A stretch of DNA of 64,000 nucleotides, from NCBI GenBank assembly GCA_018820925.1, contig JAHJNJ010000034.1, positions 1 through 64,000 of the forward strand, read 5' to 3'. The notes beneath the pieces are model-generated. The model was not told where the DNA came from. It saw only the letters and a list, made by a program, of their open reading frames with translations, and searched no databases. Made by a program: the position numbers and the translations under genes. This DNA comes from Gammaproteobacteria bacterium (GTDB taxonomy: Bacteria; Pseudomonadota; Gammaproteobacteria; Burkholderiales; Gallionellaceae). The stretch's first letter is position 1, and every line of letters begins with the position of its first letter. Positions 7,156 to 16,904 of this stretch are shown here, piece after piece.

Positions 7156-10100
7156 ATGAAAATCAGATTAATGTTGCAAAAGGCATTGTTAGCGTTGGGT
7201 TTGGTAATTAGCCATGCAGCAATGGGTGTCATGCCGGACTTCTACTCGGAACCGGGACTGAATCCTGCAAGAGCTTATAGCCAATCAACTGATTATGATT
7301 TGGTCGACCCCTTTACCGGGAAGCTTCAGTTGCATCACACAGACATATTTATTCCAGGCAATGGCGGGCTGAATCTTGATGTTGGTAGATCCTATACTGC
7401 AGGCGACAGTTTCGGGACAGTCAATGCTTGGACGACGGGTTTTGGGTATGTGTATCGAAGGGCAGCAGAACCCCTTTGTACGCAAAAGGGTTTTTATACC
7501 GGCAATAAGTACAACCCCGTCTTGGTTCTTGCTGATGGTAGTCGACATATTCTTGCTGATGCTTATCCCGCCGATTCCTTTTTGTACATCACAAATCAAT
7601 TTTGGAAAGCGACCTGCATAAACACACCCAGCGGAGGATTGATTGTTACCTCCCCTGAAGGCAAAGTTTATGACATGACCTACTTTGCGGCTGATACAAC
7701 CTATCAGAAATGGTATGTCACAAAAATCACTGATAGAAATGGAAACTGGATAAACATCAGTTATGACAACTTCAATGATAATGGGGCGACCATCACAAGT
7801 GTGAGTACCAGTGATGGTCGCTCGTTGACCTACAGCTACGATACGATCATCGATAGTTACAAAAGACTGTCATCGATAACTGATGGCACCAGAACATGGC
7901 GCTATGCCTACATTGACAATACAACTCCAGGTTTTAGTGGGCTAAGCGTAGGGACCTTCCTGCTGAATAAAGTTACTTTGCCCGATAATACATTTTGGGA
8001 ATATACCTATAACGGCAACCTAGGAACTGCGGCGGGCAGCTACCAGATAAATAGCGTCACGACTCCGCAACTTGGAAAGGTGACCTATACATACAGTTTT
8101 GTGAATTTTATTGCGGCTATCGGACGACTGCCAGATGAAGTGATATCGTCAAGATCGATAGCTGGAGTAGGGTCCTGGAGTTATTCCTATGTCCCAGGGA
8201 CTAACGTTGGTGAGTTGGATACAACTACGGTGACCGCGCCCGGAAACCTTCAAAAGATAGTCTATAAACACTATGGACAAAACGCTATTTTGACTGCAGG
8301 CGATATATGGAAAATTGGTCTACTTGCTGAAAAAACAGTTGGCACTGTTCAATCCGAAAGTTACAGTTGGACGCCGCTGCAAATCAGCAATCAGAATGAT
8401 ACACGGACATTTACTTGGGTGCCTATAGGTACTTATTTCTACGCGCCCCGACTTTCTTCAAAGACCATTACACGTGATGGCGCGACATATAGCACCACGT
8501 TTAGTGGCTTTGATAGTTATAACAATCCTGGAGTAGTAGCAGAAGTTGGGCCTAATGGTGAAACCAGGACAACCAACGTAACCTACAACAATACAGATGC
8601 GGCCACGAAATGGGTCTTGCACCAAGTCAAAAACGAGACGGTTGTTGGAGGAAAATCGACGACGCGCCAATTCGATGCGGACCACAACCTGCAATCGATC
8701 ACAGTGGATGGCGTGACAACCAGCTATACCTATAAGCCGAATGTCACGAATGGGACTGAAAATGGCACCATAGCTACCATGACTTTGCCCAGGCCAAGCC
8801 AAACACATAGCTACTCCGATTATAAACGTGGCATTCCGCAAACGGAAAATCAGCCTGAGGGCATCACCATCAACCGCATAGTCAGCGATGCGGGTACTGT
8901 TCTATCCGTAACGAACGGCAGGAGATACACAACCAGCTATACCTATGACGGTCTGAATCGCCTCAAAACAATCACCTATCCCGCAGGGCACAATTTTGTA
9001 AGGATTGACTACAACACGGCCACCAGCAAAACCGCCACTCGCGGCGATCTGGTCGAGCACACGACCTATGATGGATTCGGCAGGCCGGAGAGTGTCACGT
9101 TAGGCGGGATTCAAACCACCTACCATTATGACCCATTGGGAAGGATGGACTTCAAATCCAATCCCGGCAGCACCTTGGGTACAAGGTATTCTTACGATGC
9201 GCTGGACAGGGTGAAAACCATCACCTATGCAGATAACAGCTTCAAGAGCTACACCTATGATGCGGCGACGACCTCAATACAAGATGAGCGCAAAAACACC
9301 ACGACTTATGCATATCGTGCCTATGGCGACCCCGACAAGACTTTCCTGATGCAAATCAACGCGCCGGTGTCTGCCGCGAACATTGCGATCACCCGCACCA
9401 CCCGAGACCAGATCGAAAGCGTAAGACAAGGCACCACCCTGACCAGAGGCTATTTTTATTATCCGACTGGATACTTGAAAACCGTAACAGACCCTGAAAT
9501 CGGCACGACCACCTATGGCCGCGACGAAGCCGGGAATATGACCACGCGTTCTGTTGGCACCTCTGGTACCACGATATATGCCTATGATTTGCAAAATCGC
9601 TTGAAAGATGTGACGTATCCCGGAACTACGCCGCCTATTCATCACACCTACACGTATACCAACAAATTGAAGACAGTCAGTGCGGGTGCCTCTACGCGGA
9701 TCCTGGATTACGACGCAACTGACAATCTGATATCGGACGTACTCTCGATTGATGGCCACAACTTCAGCGCCGGTTATGGATACAACACCAACGACCAACT
9801 GAGTACCCTCACCTACCCGCAATCCGGCAAGACAGTCTCCTTCTCGCCAGACGTACTTGGCAGACCCACTGGCGCAACCGCTTACGCAAGCAATGTGACC
9901 TACTGGCCATCCGGGCAAGTGAAGCAAATCAGCTATCAGAATGGCACCGTCTCCAACTACGATCAGAAATCCGATCGTCTGTGGCCGAAATCATTCACCA
10001 CCCAAAAGGCTGGGTCGACGCCTTACGTCAACAACACTTACGAATACGACTTCGGCGGTAATCTCAAAACGATTACTGACACGAACAACCCGGATTTCAA

Positions 10101-10587
10101 TCGAAGCTTCGATTACGACGCAATCAATCGCCTGACCACGATCAACGGACCATGGGGGCCGGGCATCATCGACTATGACGGGGTAGGGAACATCCAGAGA
10201 CAGACCTACGGCACAACTGGACTGACCTACACGTACTCACCGCAGAAAAACCAGTTGACTACTGTCAGCGGCTTGCGCAATACCAGCTACACCTACGACA
10301 CCAGCTTCGGCAACATCACTGGGGATGGGGCCGGCAAGTCCTACGGTTACGACGATGCTCCCAATCTTACCAGTATCAATGACAGCAACACCGGCACTGC
10401 AATTAGCTACACCTACGATGGATTGAGCAAACGCACCAAGGTCATCAAGAACGGTGTAACCACCTACGAGTTTTACGACTTCAGCGGAAAACTCCTGACC
10501 GAATACACGCCTGGCACCCCCAACAACCTGGTGGAGTACATCTACCTGGGCAACATGCGCATCGCACAGCGCATGTCCTATCAGTAG
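7156..10587 (+). CDS. Exported YD-repeat (Rhs) protein lacking the Rhs core
   Basis: A 1143-aa protein with a Sec signal peptide (about residues 1-24) followed by the typical Rhs opening DPFTGKLQLHHTDIFIPG and a long array of YD repeats (for example YTYDGLNRLKTITYP, YSYDALDRVKTITY, YDAINRLTTINGPW). These build the hollow beta-cage that encapsulates toxins. It ends at LVEYIYLGNMRIAQRMSYQ, the position where Rhs proteins normally continue into the conserved core and tip. The missing core and tip are found at the corresponding point in the next gene, 111 bases downstream. There is no internal frameshift. Either the pair works as two polypeptides or the locus is a rearranged Rhs. Confidence 0.88.
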   Translation: MKIRLMLQKALLALGLVISHAAMGVMPDFYSEPGLNPARAYSQSTDYDLVDPFTGKLQLHHTDIFIPGNGGLNLDVGRSYTAGDSFGTVNAWTTGFGYVYRRAAEPLCTQKGFYTGNKYNPVLVLADGSRHILADAYPADSFLYITNQFWKATCINTPSGGLIVTSPEGKVYDMTYFAADTTYQKWYVTKITDRNGNWINISYDNFNDNGATITSVSTSDGRSLTYSYDTIIDSYKRLSSITDGTRTWRYAYIDNTTPGFSGLSVGTFLLNKVTLPDNTFWEYTYNGNLGTAAGSYQINSVTTPQLGKVTYTYSFVNFIAAIGRLPDEVISSRSIAGVGSWSYSYVPGTNVGELDTTTVTAPGNLQKIVYKHYGQNAILTAGDIWKIGLLAEKTVGTVQSESYSWTPLQISNQNDTRTFTWVPIGTYFYAPRLSSKTITRDGATYSTTFSGFDSYNNPGVVAEVGPNGETRTTNVTYNNTDAATKWVLHQVKNETVVGGKSTTRQFDADHNLQSITVDGVTTSYTYKPNVTNGTENGTIATMTLPRPSQTHSYSDYKRGIPQTENQPEGITINRIVSDAGTVLSVTNGRRYTTSYTYDGLNRLKTITYPAGHNFVRIDYNTATSKTATRGDLVEHTTYDGFGRPESVTLGGIQTTYHYDPLGRMDFKSNPGSTLGTRYSYDALDRVKTITYADNSFKSYTYDAATTSIQDERKNTTTYAYRAYGDPDKTFLMQINAPVSAANIAITRTTRDQIESVRQGTTLTRGYFYYPTGYLKTVTDPEIGTTTYGRDEAGNMTTRSVGTSGTTIYAYDLQNRLKDVTYPGTTPPIHHTYTYTNKLKTVSAGASTRILDYDATDNLISDVLSIDGHNFSAGYGYNTNDQLSTLTYPQSGKTVSFSPDVLGRPTGATAYASNVTYWPSGQVKQISYQNGTVSNYDQKSDRLWPKSFTTQKAGSTPYVNNTYEYDFGGNLKTITDTNNPDFNRSFDYDAINRLTTINGPWGPGIIDYDGVGNIQRQTYGTTGLTYTYSPQKNQLTTVSGLRNTSYTYDTSFGNITGDGAGKSYGYDDAPNLTSINDSNTGTAISYTYDGLSKRTKVIKNGVTTYEFYDFSGKLLTEYTPGTPNNLVEYIYLGNMRIAQRMSYQ

Positions 10588-10698
10588 CGCAGGCGGCATG
10601 GGTGTAACGACAAAGCAGATTAAGGCAGGGCCTGCAGACGACAAGTCGGACGTCAGCGGCCCATGGAATGAATCCACACAAATTGAAGGAATAGTCCG

Positions 10699-12591
10699 GT
10701 GAAATACATATTGAGCCGCTTACGCAACTTTGTATTGTTGTTGGCAATGATGGGCTGGATGGCCGAGGCGGCGGCGGCGGGCACAGTGGTCATGCCTCCT
10801 AATCCCGTAGCTGTCAATTGGGCAACTGTGATGCCTGCCATCTTGACTATCCTTCTTGATGACGATTCGAATGATCCGGTTGACCAATCACCCACAACGA
10901 CTACACTTGCCACATCAGTCAATCCATCAGTTGCTGGACAAGCTGTCACCTTAACTGCGGTAGTGACAGGGAGCTCACCAATCGGCATCGTCAACTTCAT
11001 GGATGATGCGAGCAGCTTGGGATCGGCCACCATAGCAGCAGGCCAGGCCACTCTTCACTACACCTTCATCAACGTCGGGCCCCATAACCTGAAGGCGGTT
11101 TATACCGGCGACACAAACAACCTCACTAGCACCTCAGCCGCCGTTGTGGAAACGATCACCGTTGCGACCAGCAGCACTAGCTTGGCTGTGACGCCGAGTA
11201 CCGTTGCAACCGGCCAAGCCGCTACACTGACAGCCACTTTGTCCGGTGCACTGCCCAGTGGCACCGTTACCTTCACGGATGGAGCCGGCAAAACAATGAC
11301 TACCGACGTGGGCGCAGGGACAGCCACCATCCCTATCACCTACAACGCCGTCGGTACATACAACCTGACTGCCACATATAGTGGGGATACCAACAACACT
11401 GCCAGCGCGTCAGTGCCCGTTGCGCTGACAGTGAAACTACCCAGTAGCACCAGCCTGACGGCAACACCAACTACATTGCTGGCTGGACAATTTCTCACCT
11501 TGACCGCCACGGTAATCGGCACGAGTCCGACGGGCGCCGTCCATTTCTATGATGGGGCAACCGACCTCGGAGCTGGCACCATAGCTGCAGGCCAGGCCAC
11601 ATTCAGTCATGCCTTCGCCACAGCGGGAACGCATACCGTGACCGCAACCTATACTGGAGATGCCAACCTCGCCCCTAGCACATCGGCGTCTGTCAGCATT
11701 ACCGTTGCCGCAGAAAAGATCACCTACTACCACAACGACATCAGCGGCACCCCGATGGCGGCAACGGATGCGGCGGGTACTTTGCTCTGGCAAGAAAGCT
11801 ATCGCCCCTATGGCGACCCGATGCAGCCGCCAGTTGCTGATAACAACATCTGGTTCACCGGCAAGCCCTACGACAAGGACAGCGGGCTGAGTTATATGGG
11901 GGCGAGGTATTACGATCCGCTGCTGGGTCGCTTCATGGGCATGGACCCTAAAGGCTTCGCCGAGGAAAACCTGCACAGCTTCAATCGCTACGCCTATGCC
12001 AACAACAATCCGAACAAGTTTGTCGATCCGGATGGACACAGTCCTGTGGATATCGCGTTCTTGGCGTATGATTTAGGCAAGCTTGGCATGGCGGTATACA
12101 ACGGAGCTGGGATCGGTGAAGCGGCGGTGGATGTGGCACTCAGTGTGGTGGGTGTTGCAAGTCCTATTCCTGGCACAGGGCAGGCGATTAAGGCGGCCAG
12201 GGCGGCTGAACATGGCGTTGAGGCAGTTCGGGCGGCTGAGAAGGCTGGCGAAGTAGCAAAGGGCGCAAGCAAGGTAGGTCCAGCCACGGACAAAGCTGGC
12301 AACGAGATTGGTCGGATTATCGTGGACTCCAAGGGCAACGCGATGATTGAGCCGGTCGGTGGTCGCACCGTTGCTGCAGGCAAAGGCGGTGTTGATACGC
12401 ACACGCTCTATCCCAACGGTTCGAACTATCAGCGGCTAAACCCTCAGGGGCATGCGAACAACCCGACGCCCCACGGGCACGGGCATGCGCCTGGCACTGG
12501 ACCCGGAATGAAAGGCCAAGGCTCGTCGCTCGACGTTAACGGGAATGCTGTACCATCGAATAGCTCTGATGCACATTGGCCCATTAATTAA
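10699..12591 (+). CDS. Exported Ig-like repeat protein with Rhs core and type-24-like toxin tip
   Basis: A 630-aa protein with a GTG start preceded by AAGGAA. In order: signal peptide (about 1-27), three Ig-like repeats of the [10 protein letters not shown]...VYTGDTN kind (about 58-337), an Rhs core ([17 protein letters not shown] to [12 protein letters not shown], about 340-425) and a tip. After a short hydrophobic Ala/Val-rich linker the tip ends in [18 protein letters not shown], a His-rich [17 protein letters not shown] and SSDAHWPIN, which I associate with polymorphic toxin type 24 (from memory, unverified). The core resumes exactly where the preceding YD-repeat protein stops. The architecture parallels the first Rhs-type gene in the window. 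Confidence 0.85.
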   Translation: MKYILSRLRNFVLLLAMMGWMAEAAAAGTVVMPPNPVAVNWATVMPAILTILLDDDSNDPVDQSPTTTTLATSVNPSVAGQAVTLTAVVTGSSPIGIVNFMDDASSLGSATIAAGQATLHYTFINVGPHNLKAVYTGDTNNLTSTSAAVVETITVATSSTSLAVTPSTVATGQAATLTATLSGALPSGTVTFTDGAGKTMTTDVGAGTATIPITYNAVGTYNLTATYSGDTNNTASASVPVALTVKLPSSTSLTATPTTLLAGQFLTLTATVIGTSPTGAVHFYDGATDLGAGTIAAGQATFSHAFATAGTHTVTATYTGDANLAPSTSASVSITVAAEKITYYHNDISGTPMAATDAAGTLLWQESYRPYGDPMQPPVADNNIWFTGKPYDKDSGLSYMGARYYDPLLGRFMGMDPKGFAEENLHSFNRYAYANNNPNKFVDPDGHSPVDIAFLAYDLGKLGMAVYNGAGIGEAAVDVALSVVGVASPIPGTGQAIKAARAAEHGVEAVRAAEKAGEVAKGASKVGPATDKAGNEIGRIIVDSKGNAMIEPVGGRTVAAGKGGVDTHTLYPNGSNYQRLNPQGHANNPTPHGHGHAPGTGPGMKGQGSSLDVNGNAVPSNSSDAHWPIN

Positions 12592-12597
12592 CCAGAC

Positions 12598-13002
12598 ATG
12601 GACATAATCGAATTCTTGAAAACCATCTACGTCGGCGACCGTGCTTGCAAGTCGGTGTTGATTGATGGCTGGAACTCCGAAGTCAAGGTGCAGGTAACTT
12701 GCATCTCTCGCGTTAGGTCGGCCGCGTGGGACTATTACACGGCTGAAGATTTGACGGATAGTTTTATTGTGTTCGAAGGTGTGAAGAGTGTTGTCTTCGA
12801 GCCAAGCGGATTTATACCGAACGACTCGATTAACGATATCCAAGCGGAGCCACTCATGGATGATCAAGCAAAGTACATTATCGTCATGAGCGTGGATGCA
12901 GTTGATGTGGTAGGTGATCGCACAGAGGTTAAAATCAGAATTCGTGCGGACTCTATGGCGCTAGAGGAGCACGGCAAACCGGGGAAGAGAATTACTCGAT
13001 GA
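12598..13002 (+). CDS. Probable immunity protein for the type-24-like toxin tip
   Basis: A 134-aa soluble protein starting six bases after the toxin stop, so probably co-translated. It is predicted alpha/beta with acidic stretches ([28 protein letters not shown]) and shows no signal peptide or membrane segment, so it would act in the cytoplasm. The reading [20 protein letters not shown] belongs to a family I have seen next to toxin genes but cannot name with certainty. The immunity role is inferred from its place directly after the tip. Confidence 0.7.
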   Translation: MDIIEFLKTIYVGDRACKSVLIDGWNSEVKVQVTCISRVRSAAWDYYTAEDLTDSFIVFEGVKSVVFEPSGFIPNDSINDIQAEPLMDDQAKYIIVMSVDAVDVVGDRTEVKIRIRADSMALEEHGKPGKRITR

Positions 13003-13008
13003 TACATT

Positions 13009-13155
13009 ATGGAAGGCGGTGGTAACCTTGGTCGGCGAGCCGTATTTACGCGTGAAGGGACAAACGATCCGGTTCGCATGGACGGGAAGCAGTTCCCGAA
13101 CGGTACTCCGAAAGCGGACAGGAGAGCTGATAGTCATTTGGAGCAAACGCCATGA
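13009..13155 (+). CDS. Short ORF, possible orphan toxin-tip fragment
   Basis: 48 codons in the same frame as the preceding immunity gene, seven bases after its stop. The protein (NLGRRAVFTREGTNDPVRMD then GTPKADRRADSHLEQTP) is Gly, Arg and His containing like the end of a polymorphic toxin, and the stop overlaps the start of the next small ORF by ATGA. Displaced tip plus immunity fragments typically pile up behind Rhs genes. It lacks a convincing ribosome site and may be a relic. Confidence 0.35.
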   Translation: MEGGGNLGRRAVFTREGTNDPVRMDGKQFPNGTPKADRRADSHLEQTP

Positions 13156-13265
13156 GCGATTCATCGGAAGAAAAATTGTGTCGATCAGGTACTTGGCTGC
13201 ACGATGGTTTAGTCGGTTATGTCTTCATAACGAGTCAGGATTGGGACTATTACTACGATGAATGA
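13152..13265 (+). CDS. Short ORF, possible truncated immunity gene
   Basis: 37 codons, coupled by an ATGA overlap to the ORF before it. It encodes MSDSSEEKLCRSGTWLHDGL followed by an aromatic and acidic end (SQDWDYYYDE), a composition common in the N-terminal part of immunity proteins. The end looks abrupt, consistent with loss of the rest of the gene. Confidence 0.35.
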   Translation: MSDSSEEKLCRSGTWLHDGLVGYVFITSQDWDYYYDE

Positions 13266-13446
13266 ATGGGGGTCACATGAAGAATGGGGGTCAGGTCTTG
13301 CATTAACGCATTCTCTACTATGGAAACAAATGCTCAGCATCACAAATTGAAATAAACCAAAATATTGGATGATTTTTTGCCCCGGATTCGTTAGCCCCCT
13401 GAACTGTTGCACTCTCATTACTTCAAAATATAAACCTGTTTAGACA
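13266..13446 (+). other. Non-coding stretch with a GGGGTCAGGTCTTGCATT motif
   Basis: The motif at 13293-13310 resembles sequences seen at the edges of REP-associated or IS-related insertions in proteobacteria (recalled, not verified). The related string TGGGGGTCA occurs about 20 bases before it. No gene is visible. Confidence 0.35.
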
Positions 13447-13893
13447 ATGATCAGACTCTCAATCAAGGCGATAGCAAATCGAGCGAAAAAATGTTGCGCA
13501 GGCTTCACTCTCCTCGAACTGCTGGTGGTGATGGTGATCATCGGTTTGTTGGCGGGATATGTCGGGCCCAAGTATTTCAGCCAGATCGGCAAATCCGAAA
13601 TCAAAGTAGCCCGTGCCCAGATCGATGCTTTCAGCAAGGCGCTCGATCAATATCGCCTCGATACCGGGCACTATCCAAATACATCGCAAGGGATGGGTGC
13701 GCTGATGAGCAAACCTGCCAACGAAGCCAAATGGGATGGGCCGTATCTGACGAAGGCTTTGCCACCCGATCCTTGGGGTAATGCCTATCAATACCGTCAA
13801 CCCGGTGAACATGGGGAATATGACTTGTTCTCCTATAGCAAGGATGGGCGTGCCGGTGGAACGGGTGAAAACGCTGATATCACCAACTGGTAA
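13447..13893 (+). CDS. gspG: Type II secretion major pseudopilin, GspG-like
   Basis: A 148-aa prepilin. A positively charged leader is followed by the processing and N-methylation site AGFTLLELLVVMVIIGLLAG, whose hydrophobic helix forms the pilus core. The globular part has the GspG features ALDQYRLDTGHYPNTSQGMG and PPDPWGNAYQYRQPGEHGEYD, including the Asp-rich calcium loop near DLFSYSKDG. Length is normal for the family. It opens a six-gene cluster with gspF and gspE. The leader is longer than usual (about 19 residues). Confidence 0.88.
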   Translation: MIRLSIKAIANRAKKCCAGFTLLELLVVMVIIGLLAGYVGPKYFSQIGKSEIKVARAQIDAFSKALDQYRLDTGHYPNTSQGMGALMSKPANEAKWDGPYLTKALPPDPWGNAYQYRQPGEHGEYDLFSYSKDGRAGGTGENADITNW

Positions 13894-13969
13894 GTGCCAT
13901 GATTCCAATATGTGTGAAATCAATCATAGTGGACTTGCGGAAATATAAAATGAATTTTGGTAATACATT

Positions 13970-13998
13970 CACCCTTCGTCAGGCTCAGGGCGAACGGT
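13970..13998 (+). repeat. Widespread intergenic repeat (CCCTTCGTCAGGCTCAGGGC type)
   Basis: The sequence at 13971-13996 is a single arm of the common proteobacterial intergenic repeat that often occurs as inverted pairs. Here only one arm is seen, between gspG and gspF. Confidence 0.6.
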
Positions 13999-14034
13999 TG
14001 TTTGTGAAGCAGTTTTTGAGTGGTTGTATCTAGG

Positions 14035-15222
14035 ATGCGCTATCTCGTCACAGCCGTTAAAGGCAGCAATGACTTGTTGACGCTGGAGCTTGAAGCGCCG
14101 GACGAGAGCGGCGTCAGGGCGCATTCCGATCTGAAGGGCTGCACGGTTCTCGAAATCAAACCGCTGCAATTCGGCTTGCTTCGTTTCAAGCGCTCCAACA
14201 AATTTCCAGTCTTGTTATTCAGTCGCGAACTCTTGGCTTTGCTGACGGCCGGCCTTTCGCTCACCGAAGTTATCGACCTATTGGTTGAAAAAGAACACAA
14301 CCCCGCCAACCACAAGTTGCTCGATTCATTGCGTACATCTCTTTACCAAGGCAAATCCCTGTCCAATGCCTTGAGCGCCTTTCCGGAGGTGTTCTCGGAT
14401 TTCTATGTGGCGACAATCAGCGCCAGCGAACATACCGGGAGCCTGCCCGAGGCACTGGATCGTTATGTGCGGTTTCAGGCGCAAGCCGATGTCATCAAGA
14501 AACGTGTTGTCAGTGCCTCGGTGTATCCAGCGCTGCTGCTTGTGGCGGGTGGACTGGTGAGTCTGTTTCTGATGTTTTATGTGGTGCCGCGCTTTAGCAA
14601 AGTCTATGAAGATATTCGGGGCGATATTCCGTTCTTTTCGCAGTTGCTGCTGGAGTGGGGGCGGTTTGTCTCTGCGCATGCGGCGATTGCGCTGGGCGGG
14701 ATTGCTGTGCTTATTGGACTTGCCACTTACTGGTTAAGCCAGCCCGCTTCGCGCGTTTGGTTGATGCATACTTTTCAGCGTATCCCGACTATCGGCGAAC
14801 GAGTCAGACTCTATCAATTGTCACGTTTATACCGGACGCTGGGCATGCTGCTACGCGGCGGCATTCCTATGGTTACCGCCATCGACATGGCCAAGGGGCT
14901 ATTGGCGCAGGAACTGCAGATCAAATTGTCCAATGCGGGTCGAGAAATCAGGGAAGGCGTCACCATCTCCCAGGCAATGGACAGGAACCAGCTCAGCACG
15001 ATGGTTTCATCGCGCATGTTGAAAGTGGGCGAGCGCAGCGGGCAAATGGGCGAGATGATGGAGCGCACGGCCGATTTCATGGATGAAGAATTGGCACTGT
15101 GGATAGACTGGTTCACCAAGCTTTTTGAGCCTTTGTTGATGGGGTTCATCGGGGTCGTGATCGGTTTGATCGTTGTGCTGATGTATATGCCGATATTTGA
15201 ATTGGCGAGCAGCGTTCAGTGA
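14035..15222 (+). CDS. gspF: Type II secretion inner-membrane platform protein, GspF-like
   Basis: About 395 aa with two copies of the T2SSF domain (the first near LFSRELLALLTAGLSLTEVI, the second near LSRLYRTLGMLLRGGIPMV) and three hydrophobic segments, two in the middle and one at the end (FIGVVIGLIVVLMYMPIFEL). The protein anchors the secretion ATPase in the inner membrane. The preferred start gives MRYLVTAVKG; a GTG fifteen bases upstream in frame is possible. It stands 18 bases before the gspE-like gene. Confidence 0.9.
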   Translation: MRYLVTAVKGSNDLLTLELEAPDESGVRAHSDLKGCTVLEIKPLQFGLLRFKRSNKFPVLLFSRELLALLTAGLSLTEVIDLLVEKEHNPANHKLLDSLRTSLYQGKSLSNALSAFPEVFSDFYVATISASEHTGSLPEALDRYVRFQAQADVIKKRVVSASVYPALLLVAGGLVSLFLMFYVVPRFSKVYEDIRGDIPFFSQLLLEWGRFVSAHAAIALGGIAVLIGLATYWLSQPASRVWLMHTFQRIPTIGERVRLYQLSRLYRTLGMLLRGGIPMVTAIDMAKGLLAQELQIKLSNAGREIREGVTISQAMDRNQLSTMVSSRMLKVGERSGQMGEMMERTADFMDEELALWIDWFTKLFEPLLMGFIGVVIGLIVVLMYMPIFELASSVQ

Positions 15223-15239
15223 TTTAACATCCACCTCCT

Positions 15240-16904
15240 ATGCCAGACATTACCCATCAGTTGATTAGCGATGCCCGCGCCCAAGCAGGCAAAGACGGTA
15301 CGCGCCTGATTGCGTCGTTGCAACAGATGAGTGGCCTGGAGAATGCTGCTTTCGTCGAGCAACTCGCAACCCAGTTCCATTATCCCACCTTGAGCATGAT
15401 GCAGATGCATACCATGCAGCCTGCCTTTGAGGTGCTGAGCTATCAGGATGCTGTCAAACGTGGCTGTATGGCAGTGCAGGATACAGAGGGCAACACCTTG
15501 CTATTGCTTGCCGACCCATTCGATCAGGGTTTGCGCGCATGGGCTCAGGGTATTGCACCAAAGCAGACTGCCTGGCGGCTGGTTCATCACACCGATCTGG
15601 CCGCGTATCTGGCGCAACAGGAACATCTTGTACGGGCTGTGGACGATGCTTTGCTCGGTTCAAGTTCAGAAAGCGGAAACGTAGAGCAGCAGGATATTTC
15701 CCTGCTATCCATCAGCGAGGATGGCAGCCCGGTCGTCAAGCTGGTGAATTCGGCACTGTTTGATGCCTTGAAGGCGGGGGCCAGCGACATTCATCTGGAA
15801 TGCACGCCTACTGGCCTGGTTATCAAGAACCGCATCGACGGTGTGTTGAACAAGATCGGTGAGGTACGGGGGCATGAAACCGCCGAGCAGGCCATTTCGC
15901 GCATCAAGGTGATGGCCGAGCTGGACATTGCCGAACACCGCATTCCGCAGGACGGGCGTTTCAAGGCGGTGCTGGAGGGCAGGGAGGTGGATTTCCGCGT
16001 GTCCATCATGCCCAGTATTTTTGGCGAGGATGCGGTGCTACGTATTCTGGACAAGAAAGCGTTGTCTGACGAATTGAAGGGATTCACGCTGGATAGTCTT
16101 GGGTTTGAGGCCGGAGTAAAGAAAGAAATCCGTCGACTCGCCAATGAACCCTATGGCATGTTGCTGATGACCGGCCCTACGGGGAGCGGCAAGACCACCA
16201 CCCTGTATGCGATCCTCTCCGAGATCAACAAGGGCAGGGACAAGATCATCACGATTGAAGACCCAGTCGAGTACCAGTTGCCGGGCATCTTGCAAATTCC
16301 TGTGAATGAGAAAAAAGGCCTGACCTTTGCGCGCGGTTTGCGCTCCATTCTGCGGCACGATCCGGACAAGATCATGGTGGGTGAAATACGCGATGCCGAA
16401 ACTGCGCATATCGCTATCCAGTCTGCCCTGACCGGCCACCTGGTATTTACCTCCGTGCATGCCAATAACGTGTTCGACGTGATGAGCCGTTTCATGCACA
16501 TGGAGGTTGACCCCTACAGCTTTGTTTCGGCGCTGAATGGTGTGTTGGCACAACGGCTGGTGCGTATTAATTGCGTACATTGCTCGGAAGCGTATGTGCC
16601 GGATGATGAAGAGTTGAGCGACTCCGGCTTGAACCGGAAGGCGACCAGGAATTACAAGTTCATCAAAGGTAAAGGTTGCGGGCAGTGCAGGGGAACGGGT
16701 TTTGCAGGGCGCAGGGCGATTGCGGAAATCCTGTTGCTGAACGACAAGTTGCGCGGGCTGATCACCAGCCGCGCTCCTGTCGAGTTGGTCAAGGAAGCGG
16801 CCAAGCAAAACGGCACCCGTCTGCTGCGTGAGGCGGCATTGGATCTGGTGGAGCAGGGCATTACTACCTTGGAGGAAATCAATCATGTCACCTTCGTGGC
16901 ATAG
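15240..16904 (+). CDS. gspE: Type II secretion / pilus assembly ATPase, GspE-like
   Basis: A 554-aa secretion ATPase. It has an N-terminal GspE/PilB-type domain, a Walker A motif MTGPTGSGKTTT, the Asp box IITIEDPVEYQ, a Walker B region DPDKIMVGEIRDAETA and the His box LTGHLVFTSVHAN. The C-terminal zinc site is complete (CVHC about residue 444 and CGQC about 482). It drives pseudopilus assembly at the cytoplasmic face with the GspF-like protein. The gene overlaps the next start by 20 bases. Confidence 0.93.
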   Translation: MPDITHQLISDARAQAGKDGTRLIASLQQMSGLENAAFVEQLATQFHYPTLSMMQMHTMQPAFEVLSYQDAVKRGCMAVQDTEGNTLLLLADPFDQGLRAWAQGIAPKQTAWRLVHHTDLAAYLAQQEHLVRAVDDALLGSSSESGNVEQQDISLLSISEDGSPVVKLVNSALFDALKAGASDIHLECTPTGLVIKNRIDGVLNKIGEVRGHETAEQAISRIKVMAELDIAEHRIPQDGRFKAVLEGREVDFRVSIMPSIFGEDAVLRILDKKALSDELKGFTLDSLGFEAGVKKEIRRLANEPYGMLLMTGPTGSGKTTTLYAILSEINKGRDKIITIEDPVEYQLPGILQIPVNEKKGLTFARGLRSILRHDPDKIMVGEIRDAETAHIAIQSALTGHLVFTSVHANNVFDVMSRFMHMEVDPYSFVSALNGVLAQRLVRINCVHCSEAYVPDDEELSDSGLNRKATRNYKFIKGKGCGQCRGTGFAGRRAIAEILLLNDKLRGLITSRAPVELVKEAAKQNGTRLLREAALDLVEQGITTLEEINHVTFVA

